From contig JAHFRV010000015.1 of the NCBI GenBank assembly GCA_023266095.1, forward strand, positions 1 to 60,435: 60,435 nt of DNA, given 5' to 3'. The notes beneath the pieces are model-generated. The model was not told the DNA's origin. It worked only from the letters and a program-made list of their open reading frames with translations, and ran no database searches. This DNA comes from Gammaproteobacteria bacterium (GTDB lineage Bacteria > Pseudomonadota > Gammaproteobacteria > DRLM01). A program made the position numbers and the translations under genes. Position 1 is the stretch's first letter. The number at the start of each line of letters is the position of its first letter. Positions 1 through 8,277 of the stretch are shown here, piece after piece.

Positions 1-1045
1 CACTTAGATGTGCGTTATGCATTTGCCCTAATGCGACATTGATACCCTCGGTTCGACCAATGGCGTCACCAAGCACAAAGGCGCGTCCAACGAAAGGCGA
101 CTCAAAAAATGATTTGCTCAAAGCGTAATCCCAGACCTCAAAGCGACCTGTCCCTTCAGTGATCTCCTTGACCGATTTTATCCCAAGCACCATGGCGTCC
201 GGATTTTTAGGCAAAAGGATCACAAAGAAGATCGCCACCAGCACCAACACATAGGGGATAAGGTAGCGAATCAAGTGTCGCAATCGCATATAAATGAATA
301 GCGCCTGCGCGGTAATAATAGCCATTAAGCTAGTAAATACCGTTTCAATCAGGGCGAATGGAAGAACTAACCCCCAGTAACTCCTAGCTATGCCTCGCAA
401 CCTTGCCACTTTCACGAGATAGAGGTTACCGAGGAAAGGAACTGTTCCCACAACAAAATGAAGGCTAACAATATTTAAACCCCATTCCGGTACCGACCAC
501 ATCCAATAGGCAATATATGCTGTCGCAAGATAAGCCAGCGCTATGACTGCGAGATAGCGGATGCGTTGTTCGATATTTTGTAGCCCTCCCATTGCCAATA
601 CCGCCACAGGAAGAAATACCGCACACTGTATGGCCTTGAATGCGGTAAGCAATGGCGCTTGTGACCAGAGCGTGCTCATACATGCAAAACCGATATAGAG
701 CGCAATCCATAGCAACGGTGATCGTGTGAATAATGGTAAAAGGCGTCTGAAGTTGGGTTTTAACAAAAGAAGTAAGAGATAGATACCCAAAATAGCCGTG
801 CTGCCAATCTGAAATATGGCGTAGTCGTCCAGTGCGACGAGCGAACGAATCTCTTCCGTCGATACCCGTTGTGCATTGAGAAGCCTATCGCCGACTACAT
901 ACAGCAAAAGACCGATGCGCGCACCCCATCCTAACGCGCTTGGATAACACCAAACCATTGCCATCGGCGTTGAATTAAAATATGGCGTGTTCAATGACAT
1001 CCCAAGTCTATCGCGCAACATCAACGGGCCGAGGTCCATTGGCAT
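1..1045 (-). CDS. O-antigen polymerase/ligase-like membrane protein (partial, C-terminus beyond window start)
   Basis: The minus-strand frame is open from the window edge to about 1045 and encodes a very hydrophobic protein with many membrane segments. Near the visible end are GRFEVWDYALSKSFFESPF-type residues followed by a HNAHLS motif. These are hallmarks of the O-antigen ligase/Wzy polymerase superfamily (PF04932-like), which joins or polymerises lipid-linked polysaccharide units on the periplasmic side of the inner membrane. I chose ATG 1043-1045 because GGAG lies 6 bases upstream (complement of 1051-1054). ATGs at 1021 and 1000 are in the same frame and possible. The start overlaps the acetyltransferase remnant ending at 1008. 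It is the last visible gene of the minus-strand polysaccharide locus. Ligase versus polymerase cannot be separated from sequence alone. Confidence 0.75.
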   Translation of the reverse strand, partial: MPMDLGPLMLRDRLGMSLNTPYFNSTPMAMVWCYPSALGWGARIGLLLYVVGDRLLNAQRVSTEEIRSLVALDDYAIFQIGSTAILGIYLLLLLLKPNFRRLLPLFTRSPLLWIALYIGFACMSTLWSQAPLLTAFKAIQCAVFLPVAVLAMGGLQNIEQRIRYLAVIALAYLATAYIAYWMWSVPEWGLNIVSLHFVVGTVPFLGNLYLVKVARLRGIARSYWGLVLPFALIETVFTSLMAIITAQALFIYMRLRHLIRYLIPYVLVLVAIFFVILLPKNPDAMVLGIKSVKEITEGTGRFEVWDYALSKSFFESPFVGRAFVLGDAIGRTEGINVALGQMHNAHLS

Positions 1046-1190
1046 CGATACTCCGCGCCACGCGGGCAGGAAAGCCGCCCGCAACGATGGCTTGCAGCAC
1101 ATTGGCGCTAACCGCAGCATCTTCGGCAACAATCGCATCGGCACCAACTGTCACGCCGACCAACACAAATACCCTAAAGCTACGCACATT
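1008..1190 (-). pseudogene. C-terminal remnant of a hexapeptide-repeat acetyltransferase
   Basis: This minus-strand frame ends at 1008 and reads GVTVGADAIVAEDAAVSANV, then IVAGGFPARVARSID. That is the last coils and tail of a left-handed beta-helix acetyltransferase (WcaF/CysE-like). The catalytic and N-terminal parts are absent. Upstream, the open frame runs into DNA that encodes the N-terminus of a different protein in another frame (next entry), so the two fragments seem joined by a deletion. In a polysaccharide locus the parent enzyme would have O-acetylated a sugar. The downstream polymerase gene starts inside this fragment, so it may still be transcribed through. Confidence 0.5.
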
Positions 1191-1272
1191 CGTCAATCGC
1201 ATCCAACGAGCGCTTCCAAGGCCAGATATCTTTTGCGCCTTCAAAATATGGACTAACGACATAAATTTCCAT
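1180..1272 (-). pseudogene. N-terminal remnant of a glycosyltransferase
   Basis: ATG at 1270-1272 (minus) opens a 30-residue frame beginning MEIYVVSPYFEGAKDIWPW and stopping at TAG 1180-1182. The start resembles that of sugar glycosyltransferases, whose first beta strand often reads MKIxxVSPYF. The match is to a general N-terminal pattern, so the family is tentative. The stop falls where the acetyltransferase remnant begins in another frame. The piece lies 35 bases after the stop of the FkbM-like gene, where the next gene of the operon would be expected. Confidence 0.4.
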
Positions 1273-1307
1273 AGAATGGCCCGCCCAACGGGATTGATGG
1301 TTCCTAG

Positions 1308-2231
1308 CTATTTAAGGTCACGATTATGGGTGCCCCGGGAAAGCCACTCAATGACCTTAGCTGTAGTCGAAAATGGCCGCCTAATAGCTGTAGATGCCAG
1401 CGATGCTACGAAATTAACTCGATAATACAATTGCCGTGCAAAAACTCGCGCCGGCTTGACAACTGGTTGCGGAAAAACTCCCCCCCCCCATGGAACCGAC
1501 ATTATTTCTGAAACTTGGTACCCCGCATCTCTACCCGCCGACCCGAGAATGAGAGTCCCATCGTACCCAAAAAAATATCTAGGCCCCCCTTTTATATTAG
1601 GATCATATAAATTAATAACTTTGAAATAATTTTGATTTCTTGATTTCTCAATGAAAATAAGGTTGCATGCTGTTATAGCAATCAAATTATACCCAATAGA
1701 ATTCGCGTACTCATAAATTGATCTGGCAGAATTTCCCTTATTATCTCCTGGCGGGTTCTCAAAAAAAACATCAAACGGAATTGTTGGATTATATTCAATC
1801 ACAACCACTACGGGACGAAAATCTTTAATAGAACGCCATATAGCAAGATCATCTGAATCGATATCTATAGATAGCAAATCGATGCTTCTTACACCCCCTT
1901 CATTATAAAGATTGCTGTTCGTCAGCAGTTTATCTAGTGAGTTATCTCCACTAACTGTTACCCAAGCACAAATCCTCTCTACACGGGGATTAGTGACATT
2001 AGCGACCAAATCGCGGAACCGCGTTTTGTCACCCTCGATATACCATCCCGTCCATCCCTTTTGATAAAGATTGAAAGTGTTACTCAGATGCTTTCCGTCC
2101 CAAGCACCAAATTCACAGAACGAACCACTTTTCACACCAAGGGTTCCGAATATTTTTTCAATGACACCATCCTCTCCACGCTGTGAAAAGGCATTTGTAT
2201 GAAAATCTTGCAAATCAATCATCGTGTCCAT
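1308..2231 (-). CDS. FkbM-like SAM-dependent methyltransferase
   Basis: The 307-residue protein begins with a FSQRGEDGVIEKIF segment and then SFCEFGAWDGKHLSNTFNLY, the glycine-rich SAM-binding strand and loop, followed by WTGWYIEGD whose acidic residue would bind the SAM ribose. LLSIDIDSDD is the later acidic motif. This layout is typical of FkbM-related proteins in polysaccharide clusters that O-methylate sugars; the substrate is unknown. The C-terminal ~90 residues have no obvious domain. The DNA is visibly AT-richer than its neighbours (2328-5525), which suggests separate transfer into the locus. It lies between the flippase gene and the glycosyltransferase/acetyltransferase remnants. Alternative start: Met4. 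Confidence 0.65.
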   Translation of the reverse strand: MDTMIDLQDFHTNAFSQRGEDGVIEKIFGTLGVKSGSFCEFGAWDGKHLSNTFNLYQKGWTGWYIEGDKTRFRDLVANVTNPRVERICAWVTVSGDNSLDKLLTNSNLYNEGGVRSIDLLSIDIDSDDLAIWRSIKDFRPVVVVIEYNPTIPFDVFFENPPGDNKGNSARSIYEYANSIGYNLIAITACNLIFIEKSRNQNYFKVINLYDPNIKGGPRYFFGYDGTLILGSAGRDAGYQVSEIMSVPWGGGVFPQPVVKPARVFARQLYYRVNFVASLASTAIRRPFSTTAKVIEWLSRGTHNRDLK

Positions 2232-2327
2232 ATTTAAGCCATCAGTTTAATAAGTCATAAAACATATAATATATGAGTGCAGCCTATGCTATCGGAATAA
2301 CAAGGCCTTATGCATTGAATTACCCCA

Positions 2328-3833
2328 TTACGAGACCCGCCGCCATTGCGGAAACAGTTGCAGCAGCGCTGTCCACTGTGGATGCCGCCAGACGAGCACC
2401 ACAATCATGACAGCCAGTAGGAGTACACCCGAGGCAAGGACAACCATCCAGTCCTCGGTGTCGCGCCAGCTATAGGCAAGGCCGTAGACGAGCGCCATCC
2501 CGAATAGGCACACCATAACAAGGGCGGCGCTCTGCCGCGGAAGAAGCTCACGCGCGGCGACACGATACTCCATGTGAAATGCGACAACGACGACGTAGCT
2601 CCCTGCCGCCAACGCCAGGGTTGTCCCGGCAAGCACACCAAAGCCGCCCCACAACCAACCCCCAATCACCGCGAGCACGACATTGAGACTGCCGATGGCG
2701 ACCTGAGTCCAAATGGTCCACCGCAACCGACCTATAGCGAGATAAAGAAAGTAGGCTGGGCCAACCATGGTGTTGAACATCCAACCGAGCCAACAAAGCA
2801 CGGCAACCGCAAGAAATTGCGGCTCGAAGCGTCCAAGCCAGAGCGTGAGAAGGATCGGAAGTGCAGCGCCGATTAACCCATAATACGGCGCGGCGAGAAC
2901 GACAAGAAGTCGGTAGGCGCCCAGGTATATTCTGCGGATTTCACCGGCATCCGTCGGTGTCTGGCCCATGCGCCCAGCCACATAGGGCACAAGCGTGTTG
3001 TAGGCCGACACGATGACGGCACGGAACTGTAGCATCATCCGGTTCGCCATTTCATAGTAGCCGGTTAGCGCCAGGCCACCGAACATGGTGAGGAGAGCCT
3101 TTGTCGTGGGCTCGAACAGCAGTTGTCCAATCGCGGCAACCTGGATACCGCCACCATAGCGGATAAGTTCTCTCATGCGTTTCCTGTCCCATCCGAACCA
3201 AGCGCTGATCGGTTGGCGGAGCTGGATCACAGTAAGCACGAGTGCGCCGAGCAGCAGGCATCCCGCCTGGATGAGCTGAACCGGGCCGAGGCCCACAAGC
3301 CCGTGGGTAGGCACCAGCACATAAGCCGCGCCAAGCTGCACCAACGCCGCCCCAACCTGGACGACTGCTCGCAAGTCGGAGCGCTGACAACCGTCGAGTG
3401 CGCCAAGGAATACATTCCCGATAGTCGCAGCGACAAGGGCGGCCAGCGCGTAGGGCAGCAGTGCGCGCGCTGCCGGCATCGCGCTCTCTGGCACCGCATG
3501 AACGAGCGCGGATTCGATCACTGGATAAAGGGCGATGCAGGCCACACCAACGATAGGCAGGACCATAAACACGGCCATCGCCACGGTACGCGCAGCAAGC
3601 CGGTGCTCGCCTGTGCCGATATCGCCCGCGACGAATTTCACCACGCCACCGCCGAGCCCGAATTCGGAGAGGCGGGCCACGGCGGTGCTCGCCATAACAA
3701 GCGACCACAGACCAATCTCCTCCACCCCGAGATGCCGCGTGAGCAAGCGGTAAAACTCGAATAGCACGAGCGCCGAAAACACCACCTGGGCAACTGAGAA
3801 CAGCGCGTTTTTGGCGAGCCTGTGGACACTCAC
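2328..3833 (-). CDS. Polysaccharide flippase (Wzx/MOP superfamily)
   Basis: The 501-residue protein is hydrophobic throughout, with about 12-14 membrane segments and basic loops, as in oligosaccharide flippases that move undecaprenyl-linked repeat units across the inner membrane. The N-terminus (KNALFSVAQVVFSALVLFEF and LLTRHLGVEEIGLWSLVMA) matches the first helices of the polysaccharide biosynthesis protein family, including the conserved GLWSL-type turn. The start is GTG at 3831-3833. It overlaps the stop of the upstream methyltransferase (GTGA), so translation is probably coupled. Together with the polymerase-like gene at the window start it indicates a Wzx/Wzy-dependent pathway. Confidence 0.85.
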   Translation of the reverse strand: MSVHRLAKNALFSVAQVVFSALVLFEFYRLLTRHLGVEEIGLWSLVMASTAVARLSEFGLGGGVVKFVAGDIGTGEHRLAARTVAMAVFMVLPIVGVACIALYPVIESALVHAVPESAMPAARALLPYALAALVAATIGNVFLGALDGCQRSDLRAVVQVGAALVQLGAAYVLVPTHGLVGLGPVQLIQAGCLLLGALVLTVIQLRQPISAWFGWDRKRMRELIRYGGGIQVAAIGQLLFEPTTKALLTMFGGLALTGYYEMANRMMLQFRAVIVSAYNTLVPYVAGRMGQTPTDAGEIRRIYLGAYRLLVVLAAPYYGLIGAALPILLTLWLGRFEPQFLAVAVLCWLGWMFNTMVGPAYFLYLAIGRLRWTIWTQVAIGSLNVVLAVIGGWLWGGFGVLAGTTLALAAGSYVVVVAFHMEYRVAARELLPRQSAALVMVCLFGMALVYGLAYSWRDTEDWMVVLASGVLLLAVMIVVLVWRHPQWTALLQLFPQWRRVS

Positions 3834-4786
3834 GCGTGCGTTTTCCTAAACACGGCGAGAAAATGGTCCCTCGCGGAAGGCCACAGCGGAGGGTAGTCCA
3901 CCTTCACCGGATGGGACAGCCGACCGACCCCGCGACGTCGCAAGAAGGCGATTGCCGATGGCGAGAGGCTGTACACCGCGCTCTTGATTACATCGAAAGC
4001 ACGCGCGAATAAGGGCCGCTCGACGCGGCGGTAGGGCAGTACCGACACAATTTCGAGCCCCACCGATGGCGCGATATTCGCGCACCACTGGGGGCTCACG
4101 AACGCAAGGTGCTCAGGGCAAATACAATACATATTTCGCGACCGCAATAACCGCCACGGGAGAGAACGCGCGTTGCCGGTTGCGATAATAAGCAAGCCGC
4201 CAGGCCGCAGCACCGTCGCACACTCTCCGAGAAGCTTCGCTGGGTTCTCGACGTGTTCGATAACGTCGAAAGCCGTAACAGCGTCGAAGCGCCCCTCGAA
4301 GGTGGCGAGGGACGCGAAGTCCGTCCCCACAATCGAGATACCGGCCGTGGCTGCGCGTGCCGCCGCCGCATGATTCAACTCAACGCCATGCCGCTTCCAG
4401 CCGGCGCTCAACGACAATAGAAACCGACCGTCGTAGCACCCGATGTCGAGGATGGACCCACTTTTACCCCACTTCGCGAGTGCTGCTCGGGCAAGGGCCC
4501 AGTCAACTCGTTGCTCAGACGGTGTTACCCAAGCCTCCTCGCTTCCTTGATTATATAAGTGATCGAGCATGCTTTTCGGAAGGGTGGGATAGCGGAACAT
4601 GAGCTCGCAACCTCTGCAGCTCCATAGCCCGCCGCCGCTGAGGGGTACTTCCACAGAATGACCCGCGAACTCCACGGCATCCGGAATCCGGCCGACGAAT
4701 CGAACGGTGCGACTACCGCACCCCGGACATGCCGGCGCAACAGAAGATGCGCCCCTGGCGTTATCGCTAGCGTATGAAGAGTGCAT
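3830..4786 (-). CDS. Class I SAM-dependent methyltransferase with N-terminal zinc-binding pair
   Basis: The protein (318 residues from the chosen start) opens with two Cys pairs, CPGCGS and CRGCELMF, a small zinc ribbon seen in front of many polysaccharide-cluster methyltransferases. It is followed by the SAM site SILDIGCYDGRFLLSL, and by FDAVTAFDVIEHVENP and LRPGGLLIIATGN, motifs of the Methyltransf_23/UbiE group. The frame is open further up, but ATG 4784-4786 lies just inside the upstream gene's end (20-base overlap) and gives a normal N-terminus; longer starts would run deep into that gene. The stop overlaps the flippase start. It probably methylates a sugar; the substrate is unknown. Confidence 0.75.
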   Translation of the reverse strand: MHSSYASDNARGASSVAPACPGCGSRTVRFVGRIPDAVEFAGHSVEVPLSGGGLWSCRGCELMFRYPTLPKSMLDHLYNQGSEEAWVTPSEQRVDWALARAALAKWGKSGSILDIGCYDGRFLLSLSAGWKRHGVELNHAAAARAATAGISIVGTDFASLATFEGRFDAVTAFDVIEHVENPAKLLGECATVLRPGGLLIIATGNARSLPWRLLRSRNMYCICPEHLAFVSPQWCANIAPSVGLEIVSVLPYRRVERPLFARAFDVIKSAVYSLSPSAIAFLRRRGVGRLSHPVKVDYPPLWPSARDHFLAVFRKTHA

Positions 4787-5477
4787 CGAGGTAGATGACG
4801 TGGCCATCGGTGCCATACGCTTGGTTGAGATTGCCGGCATACCGCAATCCCGCGGCATGGGCGAGATCGGAAACCTCTTTGAACGAGCTCTGACCTTGGT
4901 AGAGATCGTCAAGACACACCTCGGCGATGCACGCTCGCACCTGGCTCAAGACTCTGGTCGCACCACGCAGCACGGGCGCCTCGAAGCCTTGCACATCGAG
5001 CTTAAGGAGCATCTCGGCCGCCGGAGACTGCGGGAGTCCGGCCACGAAATCATCCAGCCGCTCAATTCTCACATCCACCTTTCGCTGGTGGGCAGTCACC
5101 GGATAGATCGCGTGCGACATACCCGTTGTCTCCAGCAGCGACGATGAAGGCGTATGATCGGAGTGCAGGTTTATCTCGCACTTGCCCGGGGAGTCCCCGA
5201 GGGCAAGATTCGCCGCCACCACGTTACCATCTGCCTCCGCCCAGTTCGCAAGCTTCTCATAGGCCTGCGGGGTCGGCTCAAAACAGTAGAGCGTTGCCTG
5301 CGGAAACACTCCTCGTGCAAATCGCGCGAACTGGCCCTCGTTCGCACCGACGTCGAAAATGCTCCTGAACGGAATGGCACGCAGTCCAAGCAGCGTCTGC
5401 ATAGGGTTCTGGCTCTGCCGCGTGACGTGCAGCCCTAGCCCTTCAGCCATATTTTTGAGAGTACTCTTGATGGTCAT
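4767..5477 (-). CDS. FkbM family methyltransferase
   Basis: The protein contains SIFDVGANEGQFARFARG (SAM-binding loop), LYCFEPTPQAYEKL (ribose-binding acidic strand), VRIERLDDF, and LLKLDVQGFEAPVLRGA, the classic order of FkbM-family O-methyltransferases. I chose ATG 5475-5477 (236 residues) because AAGG lies 6 bases upstream. The frame also has a TTG at 5525 overlapping the fcl stop, which would add 16 residues. Its end overlaps the next methyltransferase. Downstream of fcl, it may methylate fucose or a neighbouring sugar; this is an inference from position. Confidence 0.8.
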   Translation of the reverse strand: MTIKSTLKNMAEGLGLHVTRQSQNPMQTLLGLRAIPFRSIFDVGANEGQFARFARGVFPQATLYCFEPTPQAYEKLANWAEADGNVVAANLALGDSPGKCEINLHSDHTPSSSLLETTGMSHAIYPVTAHQRKVDVRIERLDDFVAGLPQSPAAEMLLKLDVQGFEAPVLRGATRVLSQVRACIAEVCLDDLYQGQSSFKEVSDLAHAAGLRYAGNLNQAYGTDGHVIYLDALFIR

Positions 5478-5521
5478 TAGAAACCTTGTGCTTTCCACAT
5501 TGATGCCAGACAACTTCCTAT

Positions 5522-6691
5522 TCAAACAGCATGCTCGACCTGATTCGCCCGGTGCGCTCTACTTAGAAAGTCCGCATATGCGTATGCAATACCATCTCTC
5601 AGAGTCATGCTTGGCCGCCAGCCGAGGTCATGGAGGCGCGCAACATCCAACAACTTTCTCGGGGTGCCATCCGGTTTGCCATGATCCCATATCGTCTCAC
5701 CTTCGAACCTCACGACATCCTTCACGCATTCCACCAAATCACTTATAGTCAAATCCTCACCACATCCAATATTGATCAATGGCGGTTCATGGACGGTGAA
5801 TAACGATGCGTATTTGCTCTCTGGCAAATTCATTAGAAACTGACATGCATCCGCCATGTCATCACTATAAAGGAATTCGCGGCGAGGCGCGCCTGTACCC
5901 CACAATTTGACGGCGGAACGATTTGCCACGGACGGTAATCTGGATGCCTCCCCCTGGCCCTCACAGGGGAGAGAAAATAAGGTCTCCTTGATATCTAGTG
6001 GAATTGGACCATAGCTTTTTTCATCATCATCGATCCCTTTCATGTCACCTAAAAACGCAAGTTTGGCGAGATGGAACTTACGGATCATCGCTGGCAAGAC
6101 GTGTGAGTTTTGCAAGTTGTAATTGTCACCAGGGCCATATAGGTTAGTGGGCATCACGGTAAGAAAGCGTGTGCCATATTGTCGATTGTACGCCCAGCAC
6201 ATTTCGACACCCGCAATCTTGGCTAAAGCATATGACCGGTTGGTTGCTTCCAGCGGCCCCGTCAGAAGATATTCTTCTTTGATAGGTTGCGGACAATCAC
6301 GCGGATATATACAGGACGAACCCAAAAAAAGCAGCCGTTTGACGCCCGATCGCCAAGCCTCGTGGATGACGTTGGTCTGGATGGATAGATTCTGTTGAAT
6401 GAACTCGGCTGGATAGGTGCTGTTGGCCAGGATGCCTCCCACCTTGGCGGCTGCGAGAAAGACATATTCGGGCTTTTCCTGCTCGAAGAAGGCGCGCACT
6501 GATGTTTGATCGGTGAGATCGAGTTCGGCGTGGGTGCGGGTGATGATGTTGGTGTAGGGTGGGTTACCCTCACCCCTGTCCTCTATCTGAGAGGCAGAGG
6601 TGGATGTTAAGCGGCGCATGATAGCCGAACCGACCAGCCCGCGATGGCCCGCCACATAGATTTTACTGTTCGGCTGCATCTCATTACTCAT
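5522..6691 (-). CDS. fcl: GDP-L-fucose synthase with two repeat-like inserts
   Basis: This is the NADPH-dependent epimerase/reductase that makes GDP-L-fucose from the Gmd product. Visible motifs are [15 protein letters not shown] (nucleotide-binding loop), [59 protein letters not shown] (catalytic YxxxK), [20 protein letters not shown] and the [10 protein letters not shown] substrate loop. The start ATG 6689-6691 overlaps the gmd stop by 8 bases; upstream starts lie deep in gmd. Compared with usual family members of about 310-325 residues, it is long (389). A 13-residue-scale insert lies between RRL and YTNII, and a longer loop (about 40 residues) lies before VKLWGTG. Both contain GC-rich repeat-like DNA (separate entries). 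All catalytic motifs are present, so it may still be active. Confidence 0.9.
   Translation of the reverse strand: MSNEMQPNSKIYVAGHRGLVGSAIMRRLTSTSASQIEDRGEGNPPYTNIITRTHAELDLTDQTSVRAFFEQEKPEYVFLAAAKVGGILANSTYPAEFIQQNLSIQTNVIHEAWRSGVKRLLFLGSSCIYPRDCPQPIKEEYLLTGPLEATNRSYALAKIAGVEMCWAYNRQYGTRFLTVMPTNLYGPGDNYNLQNSHVLPAMIRKFHLAKLAFLGDMKGIDDDEKSYGPIPLDIKETLFSLPCEGQGEASRLPSVANRSAVKLWGTGAPRREFLYSDDMADACQFLMNLPESKYASLFTVHEPPLINIGCGEDLTISDLVECVKDVVRFEGETIWDHGKPDGTPRKLLDVARLHDLGWRPSMTLRDGIAYAYADFLSRAHRANQVEHAV
5945..5999 (-). repeat. GC-rich repeat-like insert inside fcl (copy 1)
   Basis: This stretch reads CCTCCCCCTGGCCCTCACAG, then GGGAGAGAAAATAAGGTCTCC, on the plus strand. It is a short C-rich/G-rich pattern like the small dispersed repeats seen elsewhere in the window (6562, 10229, 52445). 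It is read in frame as an extra loop of the fucose synthase before the conserved VKLWGTG segment. That loop varies in length in this family, so part of the extra length may be normal. Confidence 0.4.
6562..6607 (-). repeat. GC-rich repeat-like insert inside fcl (copy 2)
   Basis: On the plus strand it reads GGTTACCCTCACCCCTGTCC, then a weakly palindromic CTCTATCTGAGAGGCAGAGG. It codes in frame for [12 protein letters not shown] in the first helix region of the fucose synthase, where related proteins go straight from RRL to the [12 protein letters not shown] segment. The TTACCCTCACCCC pattern is typical of small dispersed repeats. The match is by eye. Confidence 0.5.
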
Positions 6692-7772
6692 GGTGATCAT
6701 AGGCCGAATAACCATGACGCTTAACGAGCTCATCGCGCTCAGCCGCCTTTAAATCCTCTCGCACCATCTCAGCCACCAGCTCTTTGAACTTAATCCTGGG
6801 CGCCCAGCCCAATTTGGCTTTCGCCTTGCTGGCATCGCCCAATAAGGTCTCGACCTCGGTCGGACGAAAATAACGCGGATCAACCGCGACGATGCAGCGT
6901 CCCGTGGCTTCATCAAAGCCTTTTTCTTCGACGCCTGCACCTTTCCAAATCACCACGATACCTAATTCACGTGCCGCCGCATTCACGAAGTCGCGCACGC
7001 TGTGCTGCTCGCCGGTGGCGATTACAAAATCTTCCGGTTGTTCCTGTTGCAGCATCAGCCACTGCATTTCCACGTAATCCTTGGCATGTCCCCAGTCCCG
7101 CTTGGCATCCAGGTTGCCCAGATATAGGCAATCCTGAAGACCCAGTTTGATGCGCGCCAGGGCGCGGGTTATCTTGCGGGTAACGAAGGTCTCACCCCGC
7201 ACCGGCGATTCATGGTTAAAGAGAATGCCGTTGCAGGCATACATGCCATAGGCTTCTCGATAATTGACCGTGATCCAATAGGCATACAGTTTGGCTACCG
7301 CGTAAGGGGAACGCGGATAAAAAGGCGTGCTTTCCTTTTGCGGGATTTCTTGCACCAAACCATACAGCTCGGAAGTGGAAGCCTGGTAAAAACGAGTTTT
7401 CTTTTCCAAGCCAAGGATACGCATCGCCTCCAACAAGCGCAGCGTGCCCAGCGCATCGGAATTCGCGGTGTATTCGGGCTCTTCAAAGGATACGGCGACA
7501 TGACTTTGCGCCGCCAGATTGTAAATCTCATCGGGCTGCACTTGTTGCACGACACGCATCAGACTGCTTGAGTCGGTCAAGTCGCCATAATGCAGGATAA
7601 AGTTTCTGTTGTTTACGTGAGGGTCTTGATAGAGATGATCGATGCGATCGGTGTTAAATAAAGATGCGCGTCGCTTGATGCCGTGGACTTCATAGCCCTT
7701 TCCCAGCAGGAACTCCGCAAGGTAAGCTCCATCTTGGCCTGTTACCCCGGTTATCAACGCTCGCTTTTTCAT
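6684..7772 (-). CDS. gmd: GDP-mannose 4,6-dehydratase
   Basis: It converts GDP-D-mannose to GDP-4-keto-6-deoxy-D-mannose, the first step to GDP-L-fucose. Visible are [19 protein letters not shown] (NAD(P)-binding), [79 protein letters not shown] (catalytic YxxxK) and [16 protein letters not shown], all family signatures over a normal length (362 residues). I chose ATG 7770-7772 with GGAAG 5 bases upstream; an ATG 12 bases earlier (7784) is also possible. It is the first gene of the gmd-fcl-methyltransferase-flippase run; the promoter should lie in the repeat-rich gap 7785-8277. Confidence 0.95.
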   Translation of the reverse strand: MKKRALITGVTGQDGAYLAEFLLGKGYEVHGIKRRASLFNTDRIDHLYQDPHVNNRNFILHYGDLTDSSSLMRVVQQVQPDEIYNLAAQSHVAVSFEEPEYTANSDALGTLRLLEAMRILGLEKKTRFYQASTSELYGLVQEIPQKESTPFYPRSPYAVAKLYAYWITVNYREAYGMYACNGILFNHESPVRGETFVTRKITRALARIKLGLQDCLYLGNLDAKRDWGHAKDYVEMQWLMLQQEQPEDFVIATGEQHSVRDFVNAAARELGIVVIWKGAGVEEKGFDEATGRCIVAVDPRYFRPTEVETLLGDASKAKAKLGWAPRIKFKELVAEMVREDLKAAERDELVKRHGYSAYDHHE

Positions 7773-7877
7773 TTGATCTTCCATCTACTTCTTGATGTGA
7801 ACAACCTTATAATTACGTGTCTTATGTAGATTTCTTATCCGTCCGCTTTGCAACTGGTCTCACTTAGCGAAAAAGCA

Positions 7878-7930
7878 AAACCACCCCGGCCCTGCGGGCC
7901 ACCCCTCCTTATGAAAGGAGGGGATAAAAT
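7878..7930. repeat. Dispersed GC-rich palindromic repeat
   Basis: The sequence has two nested short palindromes: GGCCCTGCGGGCC, then CCCCTCCTTATGAAAGGAGGGG. The CCCCGGCCC...GGGCCACCCCTCC pattern resembles small intergenic repeats found in many proteobacteria. The family assignment is from memory of the pattern and was not searched. Confidence 0.5.
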
Positions 7931-7952
7931 CATAAGCAAAGACCGCGTTGGC

Positions 7953-8098
7953 CAAACTCTGACACACAACCAAACCCTGACACACACTCAAGTCCTGACA
8001 CATACCCAAGCTCTGACGCACACCCAAGCTCTAACACTCGACTCAAGTTCTAACGCACACCCAAGCTCTGACGCATACCCAAGTTCTGACGTACAGGG
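7953..8098. repeat. Tandem array of eight 18-bp units
   Basis: Units start at 7953, 7971, 7989, 8007, 8025 (19 bp), 8044, 8062 and 8080. The consensus is CAAGCTCTGACRCACACC with drift at several positions. There are no spacers, so it is not a CRISPR. It lies 180-330 bases upstream of gmd and may be a minisatellite or hold repeated regulator sites; the sequence cannot tell which. Confidence 0.85.
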
Positions 8099-8131
8099 CA
8101 AACCTTGCGATGTGTCTCGGCTCCCAGGAAG

Positions 8132-8155
8132 AATTCGTACCTCCATGTGCGAATT
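8132..8155. repeat. Imperfect palindrome AATTCGTAC-N6-GTGCGAATT
   Basis: Nine-base arms with one mismatch and a six-base loop. The arms match the core of the perfect palindrome at 36894-36933, also with a six-base loop. Confidence 0.5.
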
Positions 8156-8277
8156 AATCTCAGTGTCTGGACATTAATTCCTTTTGCCCCGGACGTCCTG
8201 CCTCACCCCGACCGCTCCAACGCGCTATTCCGCAGCGCCTCGTGTGCTCTCCGGTAGGAGCGGGGTTTACCTCAAAA

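Larger units (their letters stand above)
7785..8277. other. Non-coding gap between wzz-like gene and gmd, rich in repeats
   Basis: No convincing gene is seen in these ~490 bases. They hold a GC-rich dispersed repeat (7878-7930), eight copies of an 18-bp unit (7953-8098) and an imperfect palindrome (8132-8155). The 18-bp units leave a plus-strand frame open with six-residue repeats (THTQAL-like), but there is no ribosome site or protein-like flank, so I do not call it a gene. The promoter of the gmd operon should lie here. Confidence 0.6.

Noticed and set aside
7953-8098. Tandem units considered as a CRISPR array or as a coding repeat (THTQAL)
   Set aside because: There are no spacers between units, and the frame has no ribosome site or non-repetitive protein part.
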